Part shown: positions 1-5,791 of the stretch, piece after piece | Position numbering within the stretch: the first letter of the stretch is position 1 | Layout: every line of letters begins with the position of its first letter | IMG/VR virus record: IMGVR_UViG_3300008107_000810 | Location: 1-22,855 of that record | Source: a virus | Direction: 5' to 3' (one strand) | DNA length: 22,855 bases | Program-made: the position numbers and the translations under genes | The notes under the pieces: generated by a model | What the model was told of the DNA's origin: nothing | Databases searched by the model: none | The model's input: only the letters and a program-made list of their open reading frames with translations

Positions 1-1
1 G

Positions 2-502
2 AACCCCAAGCCAGATTGGGAACGTCAGCTTAATTCCTACGCCTACCTTATCGAGAAAGAGAAAGGCTGGGAGGTAACAGACCTGACCATCAATGCCGTT
101 GTGCGTGATTGGTCCAGGCATGAAGCGGCCCGGCGCGAAGGCTATCCGCAAGCCCCGCTTGTTGTTCTGCCCCAAACACTCTGGTCATTCAAAGCCCGCG
201 AGGAATACGTCACCGGGCGCATCAAGATACACCAAGAGGCAGAGCGCGCCTTCGATTGGGGCGAGGCAATGCCCGACTGCTCCGACGAAGAACGCTGGTT
301 CAAGCCGGGCAAACTCGCCATCATGAAAGAAGGCCGAGTCAAAGCGTTGAAGCTATTCGACATCAATGAAAGGGAGCAAGCGGAAGCCTATGCTACAGAA
401 AATAAAGCTACAGTTACAGAACGCCCTGGCGAAAATACGCGATGCGAAAACTTCTGTCAGGTGGCGCAGTGGTGCGAGCAATTCAAGCGTCTTCAGGAAT
501 GA
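2..502 (+). CDS. Cas4/RecB-like PD-(D/E)XK exonuclease, C-terminal part
   Basis: The reading frame is open from the window edge, so the N-terminus and probably the nuclease core lie outside. The visible 166 residues start with NPKPDWERQLNSYAYL and continue with a beta-strand segment ending VVRDWSRHEA. This is the W..QLN.YA.L pattern of the helix and strand that follow the active site in Cas4/RecB-type phage exonucleases. The C-terminus has three cysteines (about residues 148, 152 and 158 of the visible part), which fits the Fe-S or zinc cysteine cluster of that family. Such enzymes trim DNA ends during recombination or replication. The family call is an inference from motifs, because the catalytic D/E-x-K residues are not in the window. 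The next gene starts inside this one in another frame. Confidence 0.7.
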   Translation, partial: NPKPDWERQLNSYAYLIEKEKGWEVTDLTINAVVRDWSRHEAARREGYPQAPLVVLPQTLWSFKAREEYVTGRIKIHQEAERAFDWGEAMPDCSDEERWFKPGKLAIMKEGRVKALKLFDINEREQAEAYATENKATVTERPGENTRCENFCQVAQWCEQFKRLQE

Positions 503-596
503 TACGGCGGCAGCAGCTATGGCCCTTCTAATGATCTTCCTTGGTGGATTCTTTGGCGGTCTAGCTGCGGCACTACTTGTTCGGTGGATACCATGA
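390..596 (+). CDS. small membrane protein, unknown function
   Basis: A 68-residue protein with a basic N-terminal half (MLQKIKLQLQNALAKIRDAK) and one strongly hydrophobic C-terminal segment (roughly AMALLMIFLGGFFGGLAAALL) followed by RW: probably a single membrane span. It overlaps the nuclease gene by about 110 bases in another frame. An in-frame ATG at 366 has no ribosome binding site; the ATG at 390 follows GCGGAAG and is preferred. It ends in ATGA at 593-596, shared with the start of the next gene, which supports it being translated. It could be a holin-like or spanin-like protein, but nothing proves that. It is the least certain gene of the + strand block. Confidence 0.45.
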   Translation: MLQKIKLQLQNALAKIRDAKTSVRWRSGASNSSVFRNDTAAAAMALLMIFLGGFFGGLAAALLVRWIP

Positions 597-835
597 GGAT
601 CACTAAACAAGTCCGTGAATATATAAGTCTTGCCACTAAAGAATTAGATGAGCTTGGTCTGGAATGGACCGTTGAAATAGACAGCCGACATTCCCGCCTG
701 ATCTACGTTGTTGGTGGCAGAACATTAGTGACAAGCCTGAGTAATTCGCCGTCAGATAAAAGAGCGGCACTCAATCTCAGGACTCAGGTGAGAATAGCAG
801 TAAAGCAGGAAATGGAGAGACAGCAATGCAGATAG
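593..835 (+). CDS. small conserved phage protein, unknown function
   Basis: An 80-residue protein. The start at 593 is chosen because it overlaps the upstream stop as ATGA and follows GGTGGAT; an ATG at 584 in the same frame is less likely. Pattern: an N-terminal helix, then LGLEWTVEIDSRHSRLIYV, a GGR turn, and SLSNSPSDKRAALNLRTQVR. The last segment (S-x-SP-x-D-x-RA, then N and R) is a recurrent signature of small proteobacterial phage proteins of unknown role. The alternation of a helix, a strand with His and a Gly turn loosely resembles small dsRNA-binding-like or HicA-like folds, but I do not claim that function. The last ten bases overlap the next gene. Confidence 0.65.
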   Translation: MRITKQVREYISLATKELDELGLEWTVEIDSRHSRLIYVVGGRTLVTSLSNSPSDKRAALNLRTQVRIAVKQEMERQQCR

Positions 836-1077
836 AAGCATCCGACACCAGCAGCACTACGGCGGAAGTCACTCGAATGAAAGCCGAATTGATCCTCCTT
901 CTCACAGAGAACGGAACGCTAAGATCGCTCCTCAAAGAATGCGCTGATGACCTGGAAGATGAAATAACAGACAGATTCCGTGGCAGTCAGCACATCTACC
1001 CAGACGAGATGCGTAGGTTTGATCGAGACATGGAGCCAGTAAAGAAAGCCCGCGCGGCGCTGGGAGAAAAGGAATGA
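826..1077 (+). CDS. Ead/Ea22-like coiled-coil protein, first gene of the cassette chain
   Basis: An 83-residue protein that is mostly predicted helix (AEVTRMKAELILLLTENG, then LRSLLKECADDLEDEI) and ends KARAALGEKE. The start follows GGAGAG and overlaps the previous stop by ten bases. It is the first gene to carry the chain's signature 3' end: bases 1062-1077 encode GEKE plus the stop and contain the ribosome binding site and start of the next gene. The charged helical composition resembles accessory Ead/Ea22-type early phage proteins, whose function is poorly known. No enzymatic motif is visible. Confidence 0.65.
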   Translation: MQIEASDTSSTTAEVTRMKAELILLLTENGTLRSLLKECADDLEDEITDRFRGSQHIYPDEMRRFDRDMEPVKKARAALGEKE

Positions 1078-1313
1078 GCGACATTGTGGACCGGTTGCGA
1101 GATGATCAGCCGGGAGAGCGCCAATGCGTGCGCGAAGCGCGCATGGATTTGGGAGGCTTGCTTATGGAAGCCGCCGACGAAATCGAAAAGCTGCGGGCGG
1201 CGCTGACCGAAGTGATGGTGTGGATCAATGAATGGGAACCAGCTTTCATTCAGGACGGAGAATGGCGGGAGACAAAACGGATGGTGCGCGCGGCGCTGGG
1301 AGAAAAGCAATGA
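1074..1313 (+). CDS. Ead/Ea22-like small protein with MSDIV head and ALGEKQ tail
   Basis: A 79-residue protein. The start overlaps the previous stop as ATGA, with GGGAGAAAAGGA just upstream as ribosome binding site. Three shared modules are visible: the head MSDIVDRL, the middle EAADEIEKLRAAL (about residues 32-44) and the tail VRAALGEKQ. Between them are unique segments, including VMVWINEWEPAF. The head and middle are typical of Ead/Ea22-like proteins of alphaproteobacterial phages. The role is unknown; a helical protein-interaction function is plausible. The DNA of the middle module recurs in at least four other genes of this chain. Confidence 0.65.
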   Translation: MSDIVDRLRDDQPGERQCVREARMDLGGLLMEAADEIEKLRAALTEVMVWINEWEPAFIQDGEWRETKRMVRAALGEKQ

Positions 1314-1969
1314 GCGACAACAATGGATGGCCCGACCCCGCGCGCCCTGGGGTGCCGCTGAACCCGGAGCGGGATGGGTGGCATTGGCTGGAATGGATGG
1401 ATTATTGCGGCACAAAACCAACCGGCATTATTGATCAATTCAAATGGGAACGCGATGGTTATTGGGATCGCACCACGCACCGGTCTGCACGATATTGGGC
1501 TTGTTGGCGCTACTTAGGCCCATGCCTGACGCCCGCCGAAGTGGATGCGCGCTTCAAGGAAGCCCGGCGCGATGCGCTGGAAGAAGCGGCGCGGGCGATG
1601 CAGCCGATGCTACGCAGTATGATTTCACGCGATGAGGCTGTACGCATAATCCGCGCGCTGACAGACACGCCACCCGGCACTTACGTCAGCAAAGCCGAAC
1701 AAGAGCGCGATGAATTTTTTAACCGCTTGGGTCGCATCACGGAGGACTTGCGCCTTCCCATGGACGCAACGGCGAGCCGGATCATCGAAGCTATCCGCGA
1801 GCGTGTGGATAACGAGCGCGAGGCGTGTGCTAGTGTTAGCGTTCATTTGAAGGTGCCGGAAGGAGCCGAAAATTGGACGCCGCTTGAGGCATGGGAAGAA
1901 GCGTTGATTGTGTTCGACGGGGCATTTCGTGACGCTATTCGTAGCCGCGCGCTGGGAGAAAAGCAATGA
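1310..1969 (+). CDS. phage accessory protein of unknown function, ALGEKQ tail
   Basis: A 219-residue protein. The frame is open further upstream, but the start at 1310 overlaps the previous stop as ATGA with GGGAGAAAAGCA upstream, exactly as in the neighbouring genes. The N-terminal third is rich in Trp, Gly and Pro (NGWPDPARPGVPLNPERDGW, then WLEWMDY and WACWRYLGPCLTP), a composition seen in phage accessory proteins. The central part has the module EARRDALEEAARA (about residues 84-96), present also in the genes at 3212 and 3457. The C-terminal part is helical and ends IRSRALGEKQ. It may be a fusion of two once separate modules. No catalytic motif was recognised. Confidence 0.65.
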   Translation: MSDNNGWPDPARPGVPLNPERDGWHWLEWMDYCGTKPTGIIDQFKWERDGYWDRTTHRSARYWACWRYLGPCLTPAEVDARFKEARRDALEEAARAMQPMLRSMISRDEAVRIIRALTDTPPGTYVSKAEQERDEFFNRLGRITEDLRLPMDATASRIIEAIRERVDNEREACASVSVHLKVPEGAENWTPLEAWEEALIVFDGAFRDAIRSRALGEKQ

Positions 1970-2187
1970 CGCAAGAAGAACTCGACGCCGTGCTGGCGGA
2001 TCATGAGTTATGGCTGGGAGAGAAGGGTGGAAAACGTGCAAACCTCTATGGAGCCAAGCTAGACTTCGCTGACCTGACAGGCGCCAGACTATGCGGTGCC
2101 AACCTCAATGCCACCAACCTTCATCGCGCCAAGATGAGAAACGCCGACCTCAATGGCGCCAGCCTGGTTTCCAAGGCGCAGAGATAG
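1966..2187 (+). CDS. pentapeptide-repeat protein, N-terminal part of a frameshifted gene
   Basis: A 73-residue reading frame with about nine consecutive pentapeptide repeats (A-D/N-L-x-x), for example ANLYGAKLDFADLTGARL and ANLNATNLHRAKMRNADL. Such repeats fold into a right-handed quadrilateral beta helix; some family members mimic DNA and bind gyrase, but nothing here shows that activity. The frame stops abruptly just after NGASL, and this is the only gene in the first half of the chain without the GEKE-type end. One additional base in the run GGTTTCC near 2166-2172 would join it to the following frame, giving SLVFQGAEIEGG and a protein of about 154 residues ending ARALGEKE. It is therefore probably a broken or frameshifted gene. 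Confidence 0.7.
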   Translation: MTQEELDAVLADHELWLGEKGGKRANLYGAKLDFADLTGARLCGANLNATNLHRAKMRNADLNGASLVSKAQR

Positions 2188-2210
2188 AAGGAGGAAGAAA
2201 AGTTATCCAG

Positions 2211-2429
2211 TTGCTCCGCCGTGCCATGCGTAGTGACGGGCAGGAATTGTTTTTGTGGCAAGGTATGGACGGGTTCTACATTAAATCCGGGCAGATGATC
2301 TTACCGATTGAGGAGGCTGCACCCTTTTGGGAAGAAACAAGGGGAGGCACCCCTCTTGGAGATGAGTGCTTGGACATTGTTGATATGTTCAAGAAAGCAA
2401 TCGCCCGCGCGCTGGGAGAAAAGGAATGA
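2211..2429 (+). CDS. C-terminal part of the frameshifted pentapeptide-repeat gene
   Basis: This frame contains RSDGQELFLWQGMDGFYIKS, then EEAAPFW and PLGDECLDIVDMF, and ends IARALGEKE. From memory, the pattern R-S-D-G, a hydrophobic strand, D-G, an A/S-G segment, a helix with W, and L-G-D-E follows pentapeptide repeats in other phage proteins. It has no convincing start of its own: a GGAGG lies at 2190-2194, but the nearest possible starts in frame are a TTG at 2211 and an ATG at 2226, both too far away. Reinitiation from the GGAGG is possible, yet a one-base deletion splitting a single gene is the simpler reading. The boundary given is therefore nominal. Confidence 0.5.
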   Translation: MLRRAMRSDGQELFLWQGMDGFYIKSGQMILPIEEAAPFWEETRGGTPLGDECLDIVDMFKKAIARALGEKE

Positions 2430-2644
2430 GCGACATTGTGGAACGCTTGAAATTTGCGTGCTGTGACGCAGAAGGCGAGCCGCTTGAGCCTGGGCAGTTG
2501 ATTAGTCCGCCTTTGAAAGATGTGCAATGCGCCATCATCGAAATAGAAAAGCTGCGGCGGGAAAACGAAATTATAGTGGGGATGATAAATGATATGGGAG
2601 CCATAGTCATAAAAGCCCGCGCCTCGCTGGGAGAAAAGGAATGA
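2426..2644 (+). CDS. Ead/Ea22-like small coiled-coil protein
   Basis: A 72-residue protein made almost entirely of modules shared with its neighbours: the head MSDIVERL, the middle IIEIEKLRRENEIIVGMIND and the tail ARASLGEKE. Residues 14-35 (around AEGEPLEPGQ and ISPPLKD) are unique. Its last 84 bases (2561-2644) are about 86 percent identical to the end of the gene at 2964. The start overlaps the previous stop as ATGA. The Leu/Glu/Lys heptad-like middle suggests a short coiled coil. The function is not known. Confidence 0.65.
   Translation: MSDIVERLKFACCDAEGEPLEPGQLISPPLKDVQCAIIEIEKLRRENEIIVGMINDMGAIVIKARASLGEKE
2561..2644 (+). repeat. 84-bp duplicated gene end, copy 1 (copy 2 at 3132-3215)
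   Basis: These bases are about 86 percent identical (12 differences by hand count, no gaps) to 3132-3215 and encode NEI-x-VGMINDM and following residues up to the stop. The genes differ upstream of the block. Confidence 0.8.
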
Positions 2645-2967
2645 AGAAGAAGCCCTGTCCATTTTGCGGTGGCAAACGCTTATCAATAACGAAATCGGAT
2701 TGCACTTGGCATGATCCTCCTATTGCATATGCCGTGTCGTGCGCTGGTGGTGACTGCCACGGACACATCTTCGCCCTTGGTCATGACCTATTCAAGACTG
2801 AAGAGGAAGCGATTGAGGCTTGGAATGAACGGGCTGAAACGGCAGAAATTAGAAAGCTAAGAGGGGCGTTGCTTGCGATTAAGGCGCATACACAAGACGC
2901 TCACCCCATGACATACATGGATCAACTTTTCCAAATCGCTCGCGCGGCTCTGGGAGAAAAGGAGTGA
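2641..2967 (+). CDS. Lar-like restriction-alleviation zinc ribbon protein with a chain-type C-terminus
   Basis: A 108-residue protein. Residues 1-62 follow the Lar family pattern: KKPCPFCGG (Cys pair near residues 5 and 8), a second Cys pair in SCAGGDC, then EEEAIEAWNERA. In the Lar/Ral family such proteins moderate type I restriction of incoming phage DNA; that role is inferred here from family membership. The rest (LRGALLAIKAHTQDAHPM to ARAALGEKE) is not part of Lar: it is the same 105-base segment that ends the gene at 4058, so a chain module has been fused behind the zinc ribbon. The start overlaps the previous stop as ATGA. Confidence 0.75.
   Translation: MKKKPCPFCGGKRLSITKSDCTWHDPPIAYAVSCAGGDCHGHIFALGHDLFKTEEEAIEAWNERAETAEIRKLRGALLAIKAHTQDAHPMTYMDQLFQIARAALGEKE
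2863..2967 (+). repeat. 105-bp duplicated gene end, copy 1 (copy 2 at 4181-4285)
   Basis: These bases are about 87 percent identical (14 differences by hand count, no gaps) to 4181-4285 and encode GALLAIKAHTQDAHPM and following residues up to the stop. About two thirds of the differences are synonymous. Upstream of this block the two genes are unrelated: one has a Lar-like zinc ribbon, the other an MSDIVERL head. Confidence 0.85.
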
Positions 2968-3215
2968 GCGACACAAGCACAAAGCGCGCGGAAGAAATAG
3001 CGTATAACCTCCAATTATCCGGGGTCAGCGGGTCAACTTGGAGGGCGACTGAGGTAGATGCTTCAAATATGTTAAGATCTTTAGCAGCGGAACGTGACGC
3101 TCTGCGGGCGGAACGGGATATGCTGAAGCGTGACAACGAAATAATGGTGGGAATGATAAATGACATGGCAACCATAGTCATCAAAGCCCGAGCGGCGCTG
3201 GGAGAAAAGAAATGA
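2964..3215 (+). CDS. small coiled-coil protein with GTG start
   Basis: An 83-residue protein starting with GTG inside GGAGTGA, which overlaps the stop of the Lar-like gene. The N-terminal part (TKRAEEIAYNLQLSGVSGST) is unique. The middle LAAERDALRAERDMLKRDNE is a charged coiled-coil stretch related to the one in the gene at 3457 (TERDALRAEIEKLRAAL). The end NEIMVGMINDMATIVIKARA is shared with the gene at 2426. The tail is ALGEKK. No function was recognised. Confidence 0.65.
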   Translation: MSDTSTKRAEEIAYNLQLSGVSGSTWRATEVDASNMLRSLAAERDALRAERDMLKRDNEIMVGMINDMATIVIKARAALGEKK

Positions 3216-3460
3216 CAGACATCGCAGATAAAATCTATGCCGCCACCGGACTGACGCTCAACGCAGAGGCGGCGGCAAAGATTGGGCAGATGATCCAGCA
3301 AGCCCGGCGGGATGCGCTGGAAGAATCGGCGTCACTGGTTGATGATGTGCATCAATGGGACGGTAGAGATGAGTATTGCGAAAGCTGTAAAGGCGGCGCG
3401 GTTTACCCTGACGCGCGAGATGTAGCCGCCATCATCCGTGCGCTGGGAGAAAAGGAATGA
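3212..3460 (+). CDS. small phage protein with ARRDALEE module
   Basis: An 82-residue protein. The start overlaps the previous stop (ATGA). It opens MTDIADKIYAATGLTLNAEA, followed by the helix AKIGQMIQQARRDALEESAS; the DNA of the ARRDALEE part matches the genes at 1310 and 3457. A YCESCKGGAVYPDARDVAAI segment contains a CxxC pair, which is too little to call a zinc site. The tail is IRALGEKE. The function is unknown. Confidence 0.6.
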   Translation: MTDIADKIYAATGLTLNAEAAAKIGQMIQQARRDALEESASLVDDVHQWDGRDEYCESCKGGAVYPDARDVAAIIRALGEKE

Positions 3461-3855
3461 GCGACATAAATGCAGCGCGAGTAAAAGAAGTGGCAGCTTT
3501 TTTTGAAAGCACTGCGACAACAGTTTCGGAAAATCCTGACGCTATTGAAAAGGGGCTGTATTTTATGTGCGTTGAAACCGCCGCCATGCTTCGCGCACTA
3601 GGTACAGAACGTGATGCGTTAAGGGCGGAAATCGAAAAGCTGCGGGCGGCGCTGCAAACCGCCCGGCGCGATGCGCTGGGAGAGTGCATTTCAATCTGCA
3701 ATGCAGTCGCCCACGCGAACCGCGTTGAATACCCTGCAAAGTGGAAAGATCGCCCCGAAGGCATTCCTCATGATTGGCAACAGGCGTGGGAGACTTGCGC
3801 TGAAACTGCGGAAGATATCGCCGCCACCATCCGCGCGCTGGGAGAAAAGGAATGA
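3457..3855 (+). CDS. accessory protein combining several chain modules
   Basis: A 132-residue protein that reads like a concatenation: a unique N-terminal helix region (MSDINAARVKEVAAFFESTA), the coiled-coil module ERDALRAEIEKLRAAL (about residues 51-66), the module ARRDALGE (about 70-77), then a unique segment (VEYPAKWKDRPEGIPHDWQQ) and the tail IRALGEKE. It is the longest intact helical member of the chain and shows most clearly that modules found singly elsewhere can occur together. The start and stop both form ATGA overlaps. The function is unknown. Confidence 0.65.
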   Translation: MSDINAARVKEVAAFFESTATTVSENPDAIEKGLYFMCVETAAMLRALGTERDALRAEIEKLRAALQTARRDALGECISICNAVAHANRVEYPAKWKDRPEGIPHDWQQAWETCAETAEDIAATIRALGEKE

Positions 3856-4061
3856 GCGATTGGGATAAACCCAAGGAGGATATGGTGAATGAAATGCTGG
3901 ATAGAAAAACCCTGATAAAAACCCAAGCAAAAGAAATCGAAAAGCTGCGGGCGGCGCTAAAAAAAATTAGTGTTACCGCAAGGCGGAAAGACGAAACACC
4001 AGAGGCGCTGCTAGTGGTATGTGATGCAATCGCCCGCGCTCCGCTGGGAGAAGGGCCATGA
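3852..4061 (+). CDS. small coiled-coil protein with EIEKLRAAL module
   Basis: A 69-residue basic protein. The start overlaps the previous stop (ATGA). After MSDWDKPKEDMVNEMLDRKT comes AKEIEKLRAALKKI, whose DNA is nearly identical to the middle module of the genes at 1074 and 3457. The end is IARAPLGEGP rather than GEKE, because the junction reads GGGAGAAGGGCCATGA. That is still a strong ribosome binding site, so the translation signal is kept while the peptide tail changes. The function is unknown. Confidence 0.6.
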   Translation: MSDWDKPKEDMVNEMLDRKTLIKTQAKEIEKLRAALKKISVTARRKDETPEALLVVCDAIARAPLGEGP

Positions 4062-4285
4062 GCGACATTGTGGAACGGCTGCGGGCGGATTTATCGTCAG
4101 GGCTATCAGCAAGCCTTGGCGACACAAAAGAAGCAGCCAACGAAATAGAAAAGCTGCGGGCAGAACGGCGCGCGATGCAGGGGGCGTTGCTTGCGATCAA
4201 AGCGCACACACAAGATGCACACCCTATGTCATACATGGATCAACTGTGCAGAATCGCCCGCGCGGCGCTGGGAGAAAAGGAATGA
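4058..4285 (+). CDS. Ead/Ea22-like small protein sharing its C-terminus with the Lar-like gene
   Basis: A 75-residue protein with head MSDIVERLRADL, middle EAANEIEKLRAERRAMQ and a C-terminal half (GALLAIKAHTQDAHPMSYMD to ARAALGEKE) shared with the Lar-like protein at 2641. The shared 105 bases (4181-4285) are about 87 percent identical to 2863-2967. Most differences are synonymous, so the shared part has been selected as protein. The start overlaps the previous stop (ATGA). The function is unknown. Confidence 0.65.
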   Translation: MSDIVERLRADLSSGLSASLGDTKEAANEIEKLRAERRAMQGALLAIKAHTQDAHPMSYMDQLCRIARAALGEKE

Positions 4286-4497
4286 AGTTTACCATGAAAG
4301 TAGCGGCAGTGTTTATGGCCCCGCTCATAGGGTTCTGCTGGGTATATGCGCTGGGCGAAATGGCAATGTATCTGTGGGAGTGGTCACTTCCAACTGCGCT
4401 TTTCGTTGCCGCATCAGTAACAATGATTCAAATAATGTTTGTATCATTTGCATTTGACGCTGGGTTTATAAAGAAAAACCCAGGAGAAAAAGAATGA
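4282..4497 (+). CDS. small two-span membrane protein, GEKE tail
   Basis: A 71-residue protein whose start at 4282 overlaps the previous stop as ATGA with GGGAGAAAAGGA upstream; the frame is open further upstream, but that part is not coding. Two hydrophobic segments are visible: VAAVFMAPLIGFCWVYAL near residues 7-24 and ALFVAASVTMIQIMFVSFAF near residues 40-60, separated by an acidic and aromatic loop. The C-terminus is FIKKNPGEKE, so even this membrane protein keeps the chain's tail. Size and topology would suit a holin, but the lysin gene is 2 kb downstream and no specific holin family is recognised. Confidence 0.6.
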   Translation: MKFTMKVAAVFMAPLIGFCWVYALGEMAMYLWEWSLPTALFVAASVTMIQIMFVSFAFDAGFIKKNPGEKE

Positions 4498-4703
4498 GCG
4501 AACTTCGAGTGGTCACTGGCCGCGCTTCAGATTGGAGCGGCCTATGGATCGCCGCCGTCTTGCTTGACAACACGGTCATGACGATTGGCTATGAGGAAAC
4601 ACAAGAAGAAGCACTGGCATGGGGGCAGAAAGCTATGGAAGCCCGCGCATGGGAGGGCGAGAACAAAGATCCTCCCGATTACTACGAAAGGAAAAAGCAA
4701 TGA
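4494..4703 (+). CDS. small phage protein, unknown function
   Basis: A 69-residue protein; the start overlaps the previous stop (ATGA) after GGAGAAAAAGA. It opens MSELRVVTGRASDWSGLWIA, followed by a hydrophobic strand, YEETQEEALAWGQKAMEARA and a charged end, YYERKKQ. The E-E-A-L-x-W helix next to strands looks like a small alpha/beta domain. The GEKE tail is replaced by ERKKQ, because the junction is GAAAGGAAAAAGCAATGA. The function is not known. Confidence 0.55.
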   Translation: MSELRVVTGRASDWSGLWIAAVLLDNTVMTIGYEETQEEALAWGQKAMEARAWEGENKDPPDYYERKKQ

Positions 4704-5071
4704 CCGACATCGTGGAACTTCTTCGCTCCGTGGCACACACATACGATGAGCATGGTGTGCATTCTGAGATTGAACTAGAGGCAGCAAAAGAAATAGAAAG
4801 GCTCCGCAAATACTTCGCCAAAGCCGAAGAGGAGATGAAGATTGCTGACCGCAATAGAATCTTCTTTCAGAAAGAGTATGAGCGGTGGATGAATATGAGC
4901 CAGGAACTGAATGATTATACCATTCAGCTAGAGACAGCCATTTTCAATTACGTCAACACAGTAATGTATTGCGAAGGCGTGACATTTATTGATGGCCTTG
5001 ATGATGAGTGGGCGAAGTTGATATGCGATGTCTGGAAAGAGCAGCGCAAGAAGATGGAGGAAAAGGAATGA
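4700..5071 (+). CDS. Ead/Ea22-like coiled-coil protein
   Basis: A 123-residue protein. The start at 4700 is the ATGA overlap with the previous gene; the frame extends upstream but without a signal. It opens MTDIVELLRSVAHTYDEHGV, then AAKEIERLRKYFAKAEEEMK, a long helical stretch to about residue 80, and a C-terminal part with YVNTVMYCEGVTFIDGLDDE. It ends KKMEEKE, a diverged version of the chain tail (junction GGAGGAAAAGGAATGA). Head and middle clearly relate it to the genes at 1074, 2426 and 4058. The function is unknown. Confidence 0.65.
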   Translation: MTDIVELLRSVAHTYDEHGVHSEIELEAAKEIERLRKYFAKAEEEMKIADRNRIFFQKEYERWMNMSQELNDYTIQLETAIFNYVNTVMYCEGVTFIDGLDDEWAKLICDVWKEQRKKMEEKE

Positions 5072-5445
5072 TCAAGCTTGCAATGCAGATTCGTGAAGGC
5101 GCGTATTACCGGACGCGGGGCGGCGATGTTGTTGGGCCGATGCAACCAAGCAAGCGTGAAAAACTCGGTGGTTGGATTGGTATTGATCACTCTTGGTATG
5201 AGGATGGTCGTTTCCTCAATAGCGGCGCGCAACATATACTCGACCTAATCTCCGAAGTCTATGTCAGCGACACGCCGCCTGATGCGCCATTGCCTGACAT
5301 TATCACAGATCAGCCATGCAAAACCCTGCGCGATGAATTTGCGATGGCACTAATGAAGGCGGATGATTTTATGGTTGGCTTCAAAGAACACGCGGAGCAG
5401 TTATACCGCGCAGCCGATGCAATGATGGAGGCGCGGAAGAAGTGA
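5068..5445 (+). CDS. phage accessory protein with YYRTRGGDVVGP motif, unknown function
   Basis: A 125-residue protein; the start at 5068 overlaps the previous stop as ATGA, after GGAGGAAAAGGA. The first part, MQIREGAYYRTRGGDVVGPM followed by GWIGIDHSWYEDGRFL, is a beta-rich domain of a kind seen in many phage and prophage accessory genes (Y-Y-x-T-R-G-G-x-V-V-G-P), with no known role. After a Pro-rich linker (SDTPPDAPLPDI) comes a helical end, MKADDFMVGFKEHAEQLYRA. It ends in EARKK, not GEKE, and the downstream gene uses a GTG start. Confidence 0.6.
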   Translation: MIKLAMQIREGAYYRTRGGDVVGPMQPSKREKLGGWIGIDHSWYEDGRFLNSGAQHILDLISEVYVSDTPPDAPLPDIITDQPCKTLRDEFAMALMKADDFMVGFKEHAEQLYRAADAMMEARKK

Positions 5446-5600
5446 GCGACGAACAACTAGCGCGCGCGGAAATGTTGCGCGCCGCCACCGAAATCGAAAA
5501 GCTGCGCGCTGCTGTGCAGGATTTGGCAAAGCACATCTGGCGCGGCGATTGGGATAAGCTGAAGCCGGAAACACGCGAGTTGCTGGGAGAAAAACAATGA
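5442..5600 (+). CDS. 52-residue coiled-coil protein with GTG start
   Basis: A very short gene that begins with GTG inside GTGA, which overlaps the previous stop. The product starts MSDEQLARAEMLRAA, continues TEIEKLRAAVQDLAKHIW and ends LKPETRELLGEKQ. It contains the MSD head, the EIEKLRAA middle and the LGEKQ tail, in the same order as larger chain members, and its 3' end (5585-5600) is the standard junction. This makes it the minimal version of the family. The shared modules at both ends make it convincing despite its size. Confidence 0.65.
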   Translation: MSDEQLARAEMLRAATEIEKLRAAVQDLAKHIWRGDWDKLKPETRELLGEKQ

Positions 5601-5791
5601 GGTGGAAGGCAATAGACAAGACCGATTGGCATAGGGTGTTCGCTTGGCTTCCGGTAGAAACCGTATGCAAGACCATGGTTTGGCTTGAGTGGGTTGAATA
5701 CAGAGACAAGAACTGGGAGCAAATCGCTTTTGGGCATATTATTCGCAGGCCCGCTCAGTATCGGTTGATAGATATGGGAGAGAAAGAATGA
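5597..5791 (+). CDS. small Trp-rich phage protein, unknown function
   Basis: A 64-residue protein rich in Trp and aromatic residues: WHRVFAWLPVETVCKTMVWL, then EWVEYRDKNWEQIAFGHIIR. The W-L-P-V and V-W-L-E-W pattern resembles small one-domain phage proteins of unknown role. The tail is LIDMGEKE. Start and stop both lie in ATGA overlaps. No catalytic residues are evident. Confidence 0.55.
   Translation: MRWKAIDKTDWHRVFAWLPVETVCKTMVWLEWVEYRDKNWEQIAFGHIIRRPAQYRLIDMGEKE

Noticed and set aside
996-1421. - strand frames across the chain (also 1625-2041, 2276-2686 and 2879-3301)
   Set aside because: They are shadows that read through the repeated junction motif on the reverse strand (pattern CFSPSAARA). 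They have no starts with ribosome binding sites.
4021-4281. N-terminal extension of the membrane protein gene upstream of 4282
   Set aside because: The upstream part is a shadow of the gene at 4058. The ATGA junction with a strong ribosome binding site fixes the start at 4282.
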